A DNA stretch of 64,000 nucleotides, from assembly GCA_025558095.1 (NCBI GenBank), contig JAIVFI010000006.1, positions 682,001-746,000 of the forward strand. The letters are read 5' to 3'. Source of the DNA: Hyaloraphidium curvatum. Taxonomy: Eukaryota > Monoblepharomycota > Hyaloraphidiomycetes > Hyaloraphidiales > Hyaloraphidiaceae. Shown here piece after piece: positions 54,626 through 64,000 of this stretch. Position numbers and translations under genes: made by a program. A model generated the notes under the pieces. That model was not told where the DNA came from, ran no database searches, and saw nothing but the letters and a program-made list of their open reading frames with translations. The number at the start of each line of letters is the position of its first letter. The first letter of the stretch is position 1.

Positions 54626-56372
54626 ATGCCAACCCCAGTCACGGAAAGCGAAACACCTGCTGCTCGGGTGGAAGAAGAGTTGCTGGCTGCGCCTGATGCC
54701 ACGGGCGACTCGGACCGCGACTTTGACGGCTCCCGCTCCCCCGTCTCTATGCCAAGCTGGAAGTCGATTCTCTCCAGGCGAACCTACTGGGGTGCACTCG
54801 TTTTCAACGTGATCATCTTCACCGTCCCGGCTCTGTACGCGGCGCTCTCAAAAGTGAGGGGCCGTCCGGCGAAGCTCCCAGCCAACGTTCACGGGCCGCA
54901 CGCCACGGCAGCTGTGGATAGCAAGCATTGACTCGTCGATGGTCGCCACCACGGACGTGTACACCTACGTCTCGATCGTCGCCGAGGTGATCAACGAGGG
55001 GATCCCGCGGGCTTCGTGGCTCGTCATCGGGGACTCGGCACGGACGTCGCGGGTGGAGCGCATCGGGTACATCCACACCATGCTGGCTTTCCAGATGTGT
55101 CTCGGGCTCGTAATATCTCTCGCGGTTCTCGGATGCGCTCCCCAGATGGCTTCGGTGGGCTCGATCGAGGATCGAGACGGCCGCGCCTGACGCGCATCGC
55201 AGACTTTCGTTCCTGCCGAGACCAGAGCGGCTTCCATCGCCTACGTGCGGATCAGCTCCTTCTCCATCCTGTTCTCGACGGCCAACTACGCCCTCGGACT
55301 CGGCCTCCGGGCCTTCGATCGCCCCGACGTCCCGCTCGTGATCAGCATCTCGACGACGCTGGCCGCCATCGTGCTCGATCTGCTCTTCCTCTCTACCGTG
55401 AGGGTGGTTCCGAACGCCAACGTCAACACGCAGGCAGCGATCCGGCTCGCCTGCGACGGGGCCGGTGCCCTGGCGGGGCTGATCTACTTCTTCGCCACGG
55501 TCCGATCGCGGCTGCGGATCTCGTGGAGGAGCCTCGTGGATCTTGGCAAGCCCGGCCTCGTGTTCTTCGTCGAATCCGCGGTACGGAATGCCCTCTATCT
55601 CACGTGAGCGTCTTTCTGCACGGGAGCGCGGTGATTGGATTGGCATGCGTCGACTGAGGCTCGTTGCCGGCATCGTCTCGCTCGGATCGACCTACGCAAC
55701 GGCTTTTGGCGTCTTCAACACCATGCGTTGGGGCCTGATTATGGTTCCCGCCTTCGCCCTGGAAGCCTCGGCGGCGCCATTCGTCGGACACGCCTGGTCG
55801 GGGTTCCGAGCTGCACATCAATCTTTCCAGAGGCGCCCGTTCCGCGATCTGCTCCCCATCATGCGCCCTGCGCTTGTCTCTTGCGCCCTGGTGCTGGCCG
55901 TTGAACTTGTCATGCTGATCGTTATGGCTGTGGGGGCTGCAGAGCCTTACGCTTTCTACCTGTCCGGAAGCTCCGAGGTCGCCGAACTTGCCGAGACCAT
56001 GTGGAGGACTCTGCATTGGACGTACGTCTTCTTCGTTGTCGGTATGCAGCTCGCCGTCGTCCTGGTTGCCACGTTGCCTCTGTTTTACTTGGTGAGTGCG
56101 GCAGCGTCCAGATGCTCTTCAGCTGATGGGTGCCGCAGGCAAGCTCGCTCGCCGCCAACATCCTTTGGGTGCTGCCTTGGGCCGTTGCGGTCCGGTACAT
56201 GGTGCTAACGCCCGACAACGCTTGGCCGTGGTACGCCATCATCTTCGGGGGAAGCCTGGTCGTCGGCTCGGTCTTCACCGCAGCGGCCGTAGCATCGTGG
56301 GCAGGCTACGTGGCCGGGAGATGGAAAAATGGGAAGCGGGCTGGAAGACAAGCTTGTGGATGCGAACGGTAG
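54626..56372 (+). CDS. MATE-like multi-pass membrane protein
   Basis: Exons 54626-54853, 54912-55154, 55203-55603, 55659-56091 and 56139-56372 give 512 residues. After a hydrophilic head of ~60 residues there are about 11-12 membrane helices, e.g. WGALVFNVIIFTVPALYAAL, LVISLAVLGCAPQ, ALVSCALVLAVELVMLIVMA and YVFFVVGMQLAVVLVATLPL. The pattern DVYTYVSIVAEVINEGIPRA followed by a Gln/Pro-containing loop resembles the MATE/flippase (MOP) superfamily. Substrate unknown, and the superfamily call is tentative. Intron joins are supported by exact frame closure. The tail is Arg/Lys-rich. Confidence 0.6.
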
Positions 56373-56639
56373 TGAAGGGCAGAATTCCACTCGCGTCCTC
56401 CCTGTCGACCCGATCGGTCGAACCAGCGCGGTTGGGCTATGGGCGTCAAGGCGGCAGGCCTGCAGCGGAAGATGGACCACTTTATACTCCGAGCCTAGAT
56501 CATCGCGCTTGCGACGTCGCGGTCGCTGCCCTAGCAGCGGCCCAACCCGACCATCCGGGTCTCCTCGGCGCGAGTGAACCGCGCGAACCCTCGTCGGGCT
56601 CGGGTTAGCAGACAGATCTTTCTTGAACCTCAGCCCGCA

Positions 56640-56960
56640 AACACTCTCAATGGTGATGGTGACCGTGACCCATCCCCTCATTACCCCGAACAGCGCGACA
56701 ACAATCGTCAAGACCGTCGCCAATACGGTCCTTAGTACCCCGACGATGACCGGCGCGCCCATGAACCGTCCCCGCAACCCGTCGGTTTCCGAGGCGGCAG
56801 AAAGCAAGATTCCCGATCGAAGAGCTGCCACCCCAGCACTTCCCTTCCAGGTGGAAGCGAAAGCAGCAATCGACGTATTTCCCCTGCCGCATCCCGGTGC
56901 AGCTCTGCGATCCGATCCGCCCGCGCGTGGGCCCTGGTCCGCGGCGCGCGATGACAAGCG
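56640..56960 (-). pseudogene. Relic of multi-pass membrane family A
   Basis: Two minus-strand frames together resemble the last ~110 residues of the family at 29346 and 57026. The first (IAELHRDAAGEIRRLLLSLP) matches the helical region before the last membrane segment, where the 57026 protein has GVYTDAQRELRALSLS. The second (FMGAPVIVGVLRTVLATVLT then TVTITIESVCG) matches its last helix and C-terminus (LEFLESFC-type ending). A frame change lies between them and everything upstream is missing. It is oriented head to head with the intact copy at 57026, whose promoter adjoins it. This is a truncated duplicate. Confidence 0.65.
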
Positions 56961-57025
56961 CGCGGCTGTTTATCTGTCATCCCTGACTAGAGCTGGAAGC
57001 CAGACACTCTGCCACTACGAGCCAG

Positions 57026-58532
57026 ATGACCGAGGAAGCAAAAGCCGACTTCCGCCCCGCGGAATGGCTCGCATTGTTCCCCGCGCCGGCACCCCCGCTG
57101 CGCTCGTTCGGGAATGTGTCTCCCGCGTTCCCCGACGACGCTCCTCGCGCGGCCGACCCGCTGACGCGCGACGGAATTCTGCGGGATGTCGACGGTGCCG
57201 CTTGGCTTGCCGCATGGCCCGCGTTGCGGCTGCACGCGGCCCTGCCGGGGTGGCACGCGGCCGCCTTGTTTGCCGTCGCAGGAGCGGCAGCGGTCGCCCT
57301 CCTCGGCATCGTGGTTCCGATTTCGGGGGCGCGCTTCGCCGCCAAGGACATCGGCATAGGCCTTGCCGCTGTCGTCTTCGTTTACGTCGCGAACGTGATC
57401 ATGTTCGCTGCCTACGGCCCTACAAACGGGTCGAATCTGCTCCGGAAGGGCCTGCTCGAGTTCTCTCCTCTCGGGGCTGTCTGCCGGTGGCTGCGCCTCG
57501 TCCGTGCTGCGGATGCGGACAACCCTTCAAAGGGCAGCCTGGACACTCTGGTGGACCACGTTCCCGGCGACGAGGATTGCGCATGTGCTTCATGCTGCGG
57601 ATGGTTGGAGAAATCCGGAGGCGTCCTGTCACTCGTTGACGTGCTCGTCAACGTCGTTATGACATGGGCTCTCTGCCTATTCACGGTCTACACGCCACTC
57701 GTAAGTTATGGTGGTGCAATCTGGTCCTCCCCGTACGGTGGCCTCCTCGGCTCGCTCTGCATTCTCGCCTGGGGCTCTGCGTTGCTATCCCAAATGGGAG
57801 CCCGGCCCCTGCTTGTGGCCAACGTTGCCTACACGACCTTGGAGCGCCGGCTGCATTGCCGAGCGGTGGCCGTGGCCATGGCCGACTTGCTCGGCCGTTT
57901 CCACGCCGCTGCGGGCGACGGCGAGGAGCCCCCCCGGCTCCGTTCGTGGCTGTACGTCAGGCTGCACTATCGTTTCGCCGCCATGTGCCGCTTCCGACGC
58001 CAGCAGGACATGCTCGTTGTCTCGCGGCTGTACGGCATGATGGAATTGCCAGGGGTGCTCGTCTTTACTGCACTCTATGCGGTCGGTGCCGTCATCTCCG
58101 CCGACACGCACGCGCTTGCTCACTCTTCTCGTCTTGCAGGCTGTCGGACGGTGCATCTCCGCCTGGCAGCTCGCCTACCTGGTCCATGCCGTCGTCTACT
58201 TCATCATAAACACCATCAACCTCGCCTCCCGCAACGCTCTCATCGACGCCGTGGCGGGCGTGTACACCGACGCGCAGCGGGAGCTCCGCGCGCTCTCGCT
58301 CTCTGCCGGCCCGGGCCCCTTGGCAGCGGAGCTCGCCCTGCACGACGCGACGATATCGTCGTTCCTCGACGTCTCGCGTCACCGCGCCCGGCTTTTCGGG
58401 TTCGTCGTCTCGTTCGGGACTGCAAGGACCATGCTGGTGACCCTGCTCACGGTCTGCGTGGCGCTGTGGACCGTGCTGCGGGCGTTCGGCGTGGGCGTGA
58501 CCCTGGAGAGCTTCTGCCCGTCGCAACCGTGA
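57026..58532 (+). CDS. Multi-pass membrane protein, family A copy 2
   Basis: Exon 57026 to about 58081-58090, then 58140-58532, giving about 482-485 residues. The donor is uncertain because both candidate sites start GTC. The N-terminal motif is RPAEWLALFPAPAPP. Membrane segments follow: LFAVAGAAAVALLGIVVP, GIGLAAVVFVYVANVIMFAA and TWALCLFTVYTPLVSYG. A Cys-rich soluble loop has HVPGDEDCACASCCGW, with C-x-C and CC. A helical segment GRFHAAAGDGEEPPRL follows, then a last pair of helices ending VGVTLESFCPSQ. The homologue at 29346 shares the order of these parts. No known transporter or enzyme motif is seen. The C-x-C loop suggests metal or disulfide chemistry, but that is speculation. Confidence 0.65.
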
Positions 58533-58634
58533 GGGCGCAAAGGACCGACTCTGTGGGTAAAGTACTGTGGCCGGGAGGTGCGGAAAGCTGGAAGACAGGC
58601 TAGCAGTTCGCGATGCAAGATCGATTGAAACGGA

Positions 58635-60196
58635 TCAACTCCGCCTCGACACCCTGACCTCCAGCTCCCCCGCCGCGGGTGCCGACGTCAGGTACGTCCG
58701 CACGTCCAGCGGCCTCCCCCTCAGGAGGTCCTTCCTGACCAGCGCGAGGTCGAACGCCCGCACGACGTTGGCCAGCAGCACCCGCAGCTCGATCAACGCG
58801 AGCCCGGAGCCGATGCAGTTCCTCGACCCGCGCGAGAACGGAAGCCATGAGAACTTGACGTCCGCCTCCTTGATCCCCTTTTCCCCGATCCACCGCTCCG
58901 GGACGAAATGGTCGGCGTCGGGCCCGAAGACGGCCTTGTCGCGGGCCATCAGGCCGTTGGCAAAGGTGCACGAGACGCCCGGGGGGATGAATATCCGCGG
59001 GTCCGTCGGGTGCCGGAACCCGGGCTCGGGGACGATCCGGCGGGTGATGTAGAAGGTGGTCGGCAGCAGGCGGAGGGATTCGTTGATGACGGCGTTGATG
59101 TAGGGCAGGTCCTTGAGCATCTCGTTGGTCAGCAGGTCGGAACGCGTGATGTAGTGCTGCTTGGCGGCAGCGTCGACCTCGGCACGGAGGGCGGAGAGCT
59201 TCTCCGGGTTCAGGAGCAGCTGGTAGGTCGCGAACGAAAGCTGGTGCGCGGTGGTTTCATCGCCGGCGACGATGAGCATCTGAGGCAACCAGATGAGACT
59301 AACGTCTCTCGGATCGCGAGAGAAGGGCCACAAACCGTGCAGTTGACGGCCACCTCGTCGTCCGTGAGCTTGTCCCCTGTCTCCGGATCGACAGCGTCGC
59401 ACATCCTCTGGAGCAAATCCTCCCGCGGCCCCGTTTTGCCGCTGCGCCGGTCCTTGACCACCTTCAGCGAGTACCGCTCCATGAAGAGCGCTGACTCGAT
59501 GCCCTCCCGGACCGTTTTGACGTAGCGGTAGGCGTACGGCAGGAGCCGCCCCAGGAAGTTGGCGAACATCGAGGTCCGCACCATCCTCTCGGCGTGCTCG
59601 AGCACCTCCGAATGGCCCTGCTTAACCATCCCCCAGCGTTCCCCGAACGCGACCTCGCCGATGACGTCTCCCGTGAACAGCCCGTACATCTTCAGGATGT
59701 CCACCGAGCCCCCCGCGTCCGCGAAGCTTCCCAGCTTGTCTAGAAAGTCCCGAACGACCTCGAGCACGATCGGCTCAATCGAGTTGAGCGACCTTATCGA
59801 GAAGGCCGGGCTGAGCTTCCTCCGGAGCGCCTTGTGCTGGTCCGGATCGATGTGCGAAAAGAGCGACCGCGCGCCCTGCCTGTCGGCGCGGTAGATGGCC
59901 GGGTCCTTGGGCCAGCCGTTCTGCGCCAGCGCGGCCTTTGCGATTTCCGGGTCCGCCACGATGACCATGTTGGGCAGCGACCGCACGACGGGGCCGTAGC
60001 GGGCCACGTAGCCCTTTGCGGTCTCGTGCCGCTTGCCGCGGAACCCCTGGGCCAGCAGCACGGGCAGGCTGATGAACCACGTGTTGCTCCACCACGGCCC
60101 GGGGAGGTGCGACAGCGGGCTGCGGAAGACGGCCGAGAGCGTGCGGAGGAAGAGGAGCGTGGCGATGGCCAGCGCGAGGGCGGAGAGGAGCTCCAT
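58635..60196 (-). CDS. Cytochrome P450 monooxygenase
   Basis: Exons 59336-60196 and 58635-59279 (56-bp intron) give 501 residues. An N-terminal membrane anchor (LLSALALAIATLLFLRTL) and Pro-rich hinge (LSHLPGPWW) place it in the ER. The I-helix is MLIVAGDETTAHQ just after the splice (AGxxT/S oxygen-activation motif). The K-helix is INESLRLLP (ExxR). The heme loop is LPFSRGSRNCIGSGLALIELR, with the Cys ligand. Membership of class II fungal P450s is certain from these. The substrate is unknown, though the gene sits in a fatty-acid-rich window and could oxidise lipids. The next gene upstream on the same strand ends 235 bp away. Confidence 0.9.
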
Positions 60197-60407
60197 GGCG
60201 CCCAGGAGGGGCGCGTTTTGCGGTCAACGTTGACGGAGAGACGCGCTTTTGCGGCTAAACTCGCGAGTGAGCGATCACAGGCGTCACCGTGTCAGGCGGC
60301 CGAAGCGAGAAACAGAGAGATTTATCGAGGGGACTCTAGTTCTAGCCGCGAAGCTGTCGTCCCGCCGTGCGCACTGCTGCGGCGGTGCCTCCGATTACAT
60401 CGCCTCC

Positions 60408-60419
60408 CCCCCCCCCCGG
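60408..60419. repeat. Poly-C tract of about 12 bases
   Basis: A homopolymer of roughly 12 C in the 3' flank of the GT34 gene, within the 235-bp gap to the P450 gene. Such runs are prone to polymerase and sequencing slippage, so length may be unreliable. Confidence 0.6.
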
Positions 60420-60431
60420 AAGCCTCGGGCC

Positions 60432-61446
60432 TCACGCCACCTTCCCGCCCCCTGCAAGGCCGTCCAACCACGTGGTCGCCCCCCGCCGCGCCAGCCTCTC
60501 GTCCTCCTCCGCCCGCACGTCCCTTTCGTGCCGGTCCCATGCCCTGTCCCACACCTTGAAGCACTCCTCCGGGGTAAACTCCTTCGCCTGCCTGCCGCAG
60601 AACTGGCAGCCGGTGAAGTGGACGACGGAGAAGGAGGCGTTGGTGCGGACGTAGCCGGGGGGTTTCCATGTTCTCAGCCCTGGCGACGCGGCGTGTGAGC
60701 GGGGTTTCCGAGGGTCGACCGGGCAAGCACCCACACATGTCGGGGCTGTTGAAGAGCATGTCCTCGAAGTGCACCCTCCGACGGTCCTCCACGGGCATGT
60801 GGCTCAGGATGTATATGAGGGCCGTCTGATCCTGGATCCAGAAGTCGTACCGCGCCCCGAAGAAGCCCCTGACCTCCGATGCCAGAGGGCCGTGGGGATC
60901 CGTCACGAATGCCCGGGCAATCTCGAGCTGCCTGTCCAAAAACCCTCGCATCCACGGCGTGTTGCGCAGCAGCAGCACGCCCGAGTTGATGCTCTGCCGC
61001 GGATCCGGCGCCGGACCGAACACGGCCGACGCGTTGCCCGCCACCACGAGGTCGACGCTTCTGGGGTACCTTCCCAGCGGCAGCGGCACTCGCACGTTCA
61101 CCACCATCGCATCGAGATCGGCAAAAAATAGCCATTCTGCGTTTGGGTGCAGCCGCATCGCCCGATGGAGCACGGCGACTTTGTTCCAGTGCTCCTTCAC
61201 CTGCGGGTTGATGTCCCCGTCGGCGCGGAACCCGTAGCCGTGCAGCCGCGCGTAGTCGGCGCGGGCGCGGACCGACCGCAGCTTCTGCTCCTCGCCGTTG
61301 GGAGTGAGGCAGCGATGCGGCGACAGCGCCATTACGGCGACCACCGACTGGTCGGGCATCGGGCCGGCGGCCCTGAGGCTCCACACGACAAGCGCGGGGA
61401 GGAAGACGCCGGCGACGAGCTTCCTCGGCGTCACATGGAGCCGCAT
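60432..61446 (-). CDS. GT34 (Gma12/Mnn10-type) glycosyltransferase
   Basis: Exons 60735-61446 and 60432-60679 (55-bp intron) give 319 residues. A short type II signal anchor (LVAGVFLPALVVWSLRAAG) places it in the Golgi. The GT-A donor-site motif is EWLFFADLDAMVVN, with the D-x-D pair that binds the metal/UDP- or GDP-sugar. INSGVLLLRNTPW and a C-terminal SVVHFTGCQFCG complete the family pattern. Relatives include S. pombe Gma12 alpha-1,2-galactosyltransferase and yeast Mnn10. It likely extends N- or O-linked glycans on secreted proteins. The splice joins FNSPDM-WLRTWKPPGYV, in frame. The open frame extends 25 codons upstream, but 61446 gives the short cytosolic tail usual for Golgi enzymes. 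Confidence 0.82.
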
Positions 61447-61796
61447 ATCCGGCTCTTGGAATGGGAAACCCCCAGGATGACTACTGGTGAGGCATCGCGG
61501 GCGTGGCAATTCAGGGACCAAACGCCAGGGATCACTCGATGGGTCTCCCGCCCAGGCAAAGGGCTCTCACGGTCTAGTAGCGCCCCGTTATCAACTATCG
61601 GCCCGTCAGTCCATTTTTCCGGTCGAACCCGCACCCATTGGAGCCATCGGTTCTCGCGTACGAGGACAGCGACCCGCAGTCAGATCAACATGCAAGTCAT
61701 TGAAGTAATGCTATCAAGCCTGTTGGCACCCCTTTTCGATGTTGTATTCAACAAACGAATGGCAACGACAGGCAGTGGGCGTGTACTCACTAGTAC

Positions 61797-63287
61797 TCAA
61801 AGCGGGATGGTCACCATCTCGTGCGACACGACGGGATTGGGCGTCCACGGATCCGTTACCGTGGCAATCTTGTCCGCCAACCACGCCGCGCACACTGCAG
61901 GGTCTTGGTACTCGCCCACGCCGTTGGGTTGGGCCCCGGGCCGGTATGGGGTCCGAGGGGCTGGGGGCTGCCCCTCCGTCGCCGCCGCACCGCGTTCCTG
62001 CGCTCCGGGAACCACGATCGTGAAGTTTGATGCCAGATTCTCCACGGTCACGCGGAACCACTTGGACGTGCCGACGTCTTCGCTGCGCTCCACCATCACA
62101 TCGAGACCCGGAACGTTGTACACCACGACGTCCCCGGGGGCAGGCGCCCACGTCCCCCCGGTGATCGAGTTCGGGTCCCCGCCGGGATACGTGAGCGCAT
62201 CCGAGTAGCTCCTTATCGCGGCGGTGCACTGCCCAGCGACCGAGGGCGCCGTGACCGAGTTCCCCAGGAGGAACTCGGGCTTGCCGATCGCCGGGTTGCG
62301 CGCCACCGCGAGGAATGCCAGGTCCCAGGTCCCGCCGCCGCCAAGCCTATACACGAGCGTCACCACGCCGTTGTCGATCAGGAACCCGTCCGTCGCGTGC
62401 GCGCCGCACTCGTTCATGCCCAGGATCTGCCGGTCCGTCGGGATGTACCCCCCGCCGATGCTCCAGCGGGTGATCAGGATGGGCGCCGCCATGGCATTGC
62501 ACACCTCGGCCGCGACGGTGTCCAGTGAGCCGAATGGCAGGAGGCCGCCGCCTATCGTGGGGATGGAAATCGGGCAGGCAAAGCCCGCGACGGGGGAGGG
62601 CAGCAGCCCCTGCGTGTGCGTCCACACGAAGGCGTCGCAGCACCAGGTGTTTGCCTGCTGGTAGCCATTGTCCCCGAGCAGGGAGACCATCTTGGCGGAA
62701 CCGCACTGCAACGATGGGCTCTTAAAGTGGGCGTACTGCCCCGCCGTGGCGCAATCCTCGCCGGGAGCGGGCCAGACGCACGCCGTGCCAGCTTCGTTGA
62801 GCAGGCACGAGGGATCGGCGTTGTCCCCGTAGAGCATCACGGGGGTTTGCACATCGCCGACGCAGGCGTAGCGCGGCGGCGTCTGAGGGACCTGTGAGCA
62901 CCACCCCTGCGAGCCATCGTCCCCGAAAGCCGCCAGATGCTCCTCGCCGCAGATCAGTGCCGTTTCGTTGGTGATGTCCGGCAGAGTGTGGAACGCCTGG
63001 GCGCAGTCCTCGAAGGTCGGGAACCACTGACAGTTGGTCCCGTCGGGCGCGTAGCAGGCCGCACGCTGGTGCCCAGCGACGCCGAGGTAGGCGACGGCCG
63101 CGGAGGGGGGGCCGGGGAGGCAGCCGTCCCACGGGGGCAGGATCACGATGCGCCTGTCGAGGGCGTGCGGCGGGGAACCGGGGGGATGGGGAATCGAGGC
63201 GCCGTCGCAGGCGTCGAGGGCCGCCGCCAGGGCCGCTGCCAGGGCCACCAGCGGTGCGAAAGCCGCGAGCGTTGCACGTCGCCCCAT
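61797..63287 (-). CDS. Cys-rich secreted protein, full length
   Basis: An intronless 496-residue protein. A signal peptide is clear (APLVALAAALAAALDACDG). Two Cys modules follow, each about 65 residues. The first is ACYAPDGTNCQWF ... ICGEEHLAAFGDDG ... WC. The second is SCLLNEAGTACVW ... QCGSAKMVSLLGDNG ... WC. The same module occurs in the GPI-type protein at the left edge of the window. The rest is a beta-rich, Gly/Pro domain (GGGTWDLAFLAVARN, WFRVTVENLASNFTIVV) with no known enzyme motif. No GPI signal is seen, so it is probably freely secreted. It may be a wall, adhesion or effector-like protein. The function is unknown. Confidence 0.75.
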   Translation of the reverse strand: MGRRATLAAFAPLVALAAALAAALDACDGASIPHPPGSPPHALDRRIVILPPWDGCLPGPPSAAVAYLGVAGHQRAACYAPDGTNCQWFPTFEDCAQAFHTLPDITNETALICGEEHLAAFGDDGSQGWCSQVPQTPPRYACVGDVQTPVMLYGDNADPSCLLNEAGTACVWPAPGEDCATAGQYAHFKSPSLQCGSAKMVSLLGDNGYQQANTWCCDAFVWTHTQGLLPSPVAGFACPISIPTIGGGLLPFGSLDTVAAEVCNAMAAPILITRWSIGGGYIPTDRQILGMNECGAHATDGFLIDNGVVTLVYRLGGGGTWDLAFLAVARNPAIGKPEFLLGNSVTAPSVAGQCTAAIRSYSDALTYPGGDPNSITGGTWAPAPGDVVVYNVPGLDVMVERSEDVGTSKWFRVTVENLASNFTIVVPGAQERGAAATEGQPPAPRTPYRPGAQPNGVGEYQDPAVCAAWLADKIATVTDPWTPNPVVSHEMVTIPL

Positions 63288-63562
63288 CTACGTGGTTGGA
63301 CTCGGGGATTGTGTCCTTTCTTGCGGGTGGCGGAAGGCGTCATCCCTCAAATTAGATTCGGGCGGGTTTTCGACAGCTTTGACCGAGATCTCGCAGTTCA
63401 TGTGGGAGAGTCCGTCAAGTACGACGCGAAACATCTCCAATTCGAAGCGGTCCGCACATTTTTTCTTGGGATGGCCAGTTTCGCCGATTGCGTGGGCCTA
63501 ATGTCAGCACCAGAACGAAGGCGGGGCCGTACATCGAGCCGTTTGTTGAATCCGCGATTCAT

Positions 63563-64000
63563 TCAATCGAGAGACAGAGCTTTGGCATCACCGACATCCA
63601 CCACGCCTTCTCCGGCAATGGTCCGTATCCAGTGCTTGCCGCCCTCGACCCACGCCTCGGCCTCCTGGAACCTTAGTCGTCGCGCTTTGCCCATGTACAG
63701 GCCCTTGGACGTCACCACCACGTCCTCCGGCCCGTGGACCTCCAGGATTCCCGTCCACCCTGGTGTTCCCCCGACCGAGAGCACCAGGTCCAGCCTGTCG
63801 CCCTCCGCCGACGCCGATTCGACCTGGTAGTCAATGTCGTTGGGCCTGACGATGGCCGCCTTCCAGAAGCGGATGTTGCCGAAGGGTTTTCGGAGGAAGT
63901 CTCTGGTGACGAGGTCCGCGGCGAGGCCGGCCTTGACGGCGCGGTCGCGCGTGCCCATTCCCGGCGATGCGCGATCCCACGCGTCGCTGGAGCTGCTGAG
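63563..64000 (-). CDS. Edge-truncated protein, unknown
   Basis: A minus-strand frame that runs to the right edge without a stop (SSSSDAWDRASPGMGTRDRA at the edge) and ends at 63563. An in-frame ATG at 63958 is possible, but the frame is open further, so the gene is probably 5'-truncated by the window. The sequence has beta-rich segments (LDLVLSVGGTPGWTGILEVH, DVVVTSKGLYMGKARRL) and ends with acidic and Leu/Asp residues. No domain recognised. It resembles small beta-barrel proteins in composition only. Confidence 0.45.
   Translation of the reverse strand, partial: LSSSSDAWDRASPGMGTRDRAVKAGLAADLVTRDFLRKPFGNIRFWKAAIVRPNDIDYQVESASAEGDRLDLVLSVGGTPGWTGILEVHGPEDVVVTSKGLYMGKARRLRFQEAEAWVEGGKHWIRTIAGEGVVDVGDAKALSLD

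Overview
The window is GC-rich nuclear DNA of a fungus. Coding genes are split by 48-85 bp GT-AG introns, and every spliced model reported with exon boundaries closes in frame. The protein set is fungal: a Vps10-type sorting receptor, Faa-type and Fat1-type acyl-CoA synthetases, a PTR2 peptide transporter, a sideroflexin, a GT34 galactosyltransferase and an expanded F-box-like family. Intron density and GC content would suit a basidiomycete, but an early-diverging fungus cannot be excluded from sequence alone.

Layout. 1-5.4 kb: the 3' part of a GPI-anchored Cys-rich wall protein, a frameshifted F-box/LRR gene, and an intronless bacterial-type GH13 alpha-glucosidase. 5.4-11.3 kb: a lipid block with a NUDT19-like acyl-CoA diphosphatase, an enoyl-CoA hydratase/isomerase and an 18-exon long-chain acyl-CoA synthetase. 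11.4-13.25 kb: a POT/PTR2 transporter. 13.7-18.4 kb: two decayed genes, a protein kinase and an F-box/LRR gene. 18.6-24 kb: sideroflexin, a small unknown protein, and a TFIIS-central-domain plus chromodomain protein. 24-31 kb: Kelch protein, mitochondrial helical-repeat protein, coiled-coil protein, and a multi-pass membrane protein with a 1-nt frameshift. 31-38.6 kb: transglutaminase-like protein, methylglyoxal synthase, arylamine N-acetyltransferase, a single-pass membrane protein, a GST, a possible 2OG oxygenase and a secreted DUF4082 protein. 38.8-44.5 kb: Fat1/FATP-type synthetase, class III aminotransferase, Gly-rich protein. 44.6-52.1 kb: a 2,283-residue Vps10 receptor with three Vps10 modules. 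52-64 kb: an intact F-box-like gene, a MATE-like carrier, a relic and a full copy of the multi-pass membrane family, a cytochrome P450, a GT34 enzyme, a second Cys-rich secreted protein and an edge-truncated gene.

Themes. Fatty-acid activation and breakdown recurs: two acyl-CoA synthetases, an enoyl-CoA hydratase, an acyl-CoA diphosphatase and a P450. The diphosphatase and the Fat1-like enzyme end in PTS1-type tripeptides. Several enzymes look bacterial in origin (GH13, methylglyoxal synthase, possibly the DUF4082 and transglutaminase-like proteins). Three families occur more than once in the window (F-box-like, a Cys-rich secreted family, and a multi-pass membrane family with a conserved C-x-C motif), and broken copies are frequent among them. 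No tRNA, rRNA, CRISPR array or intact transposon was recognised.
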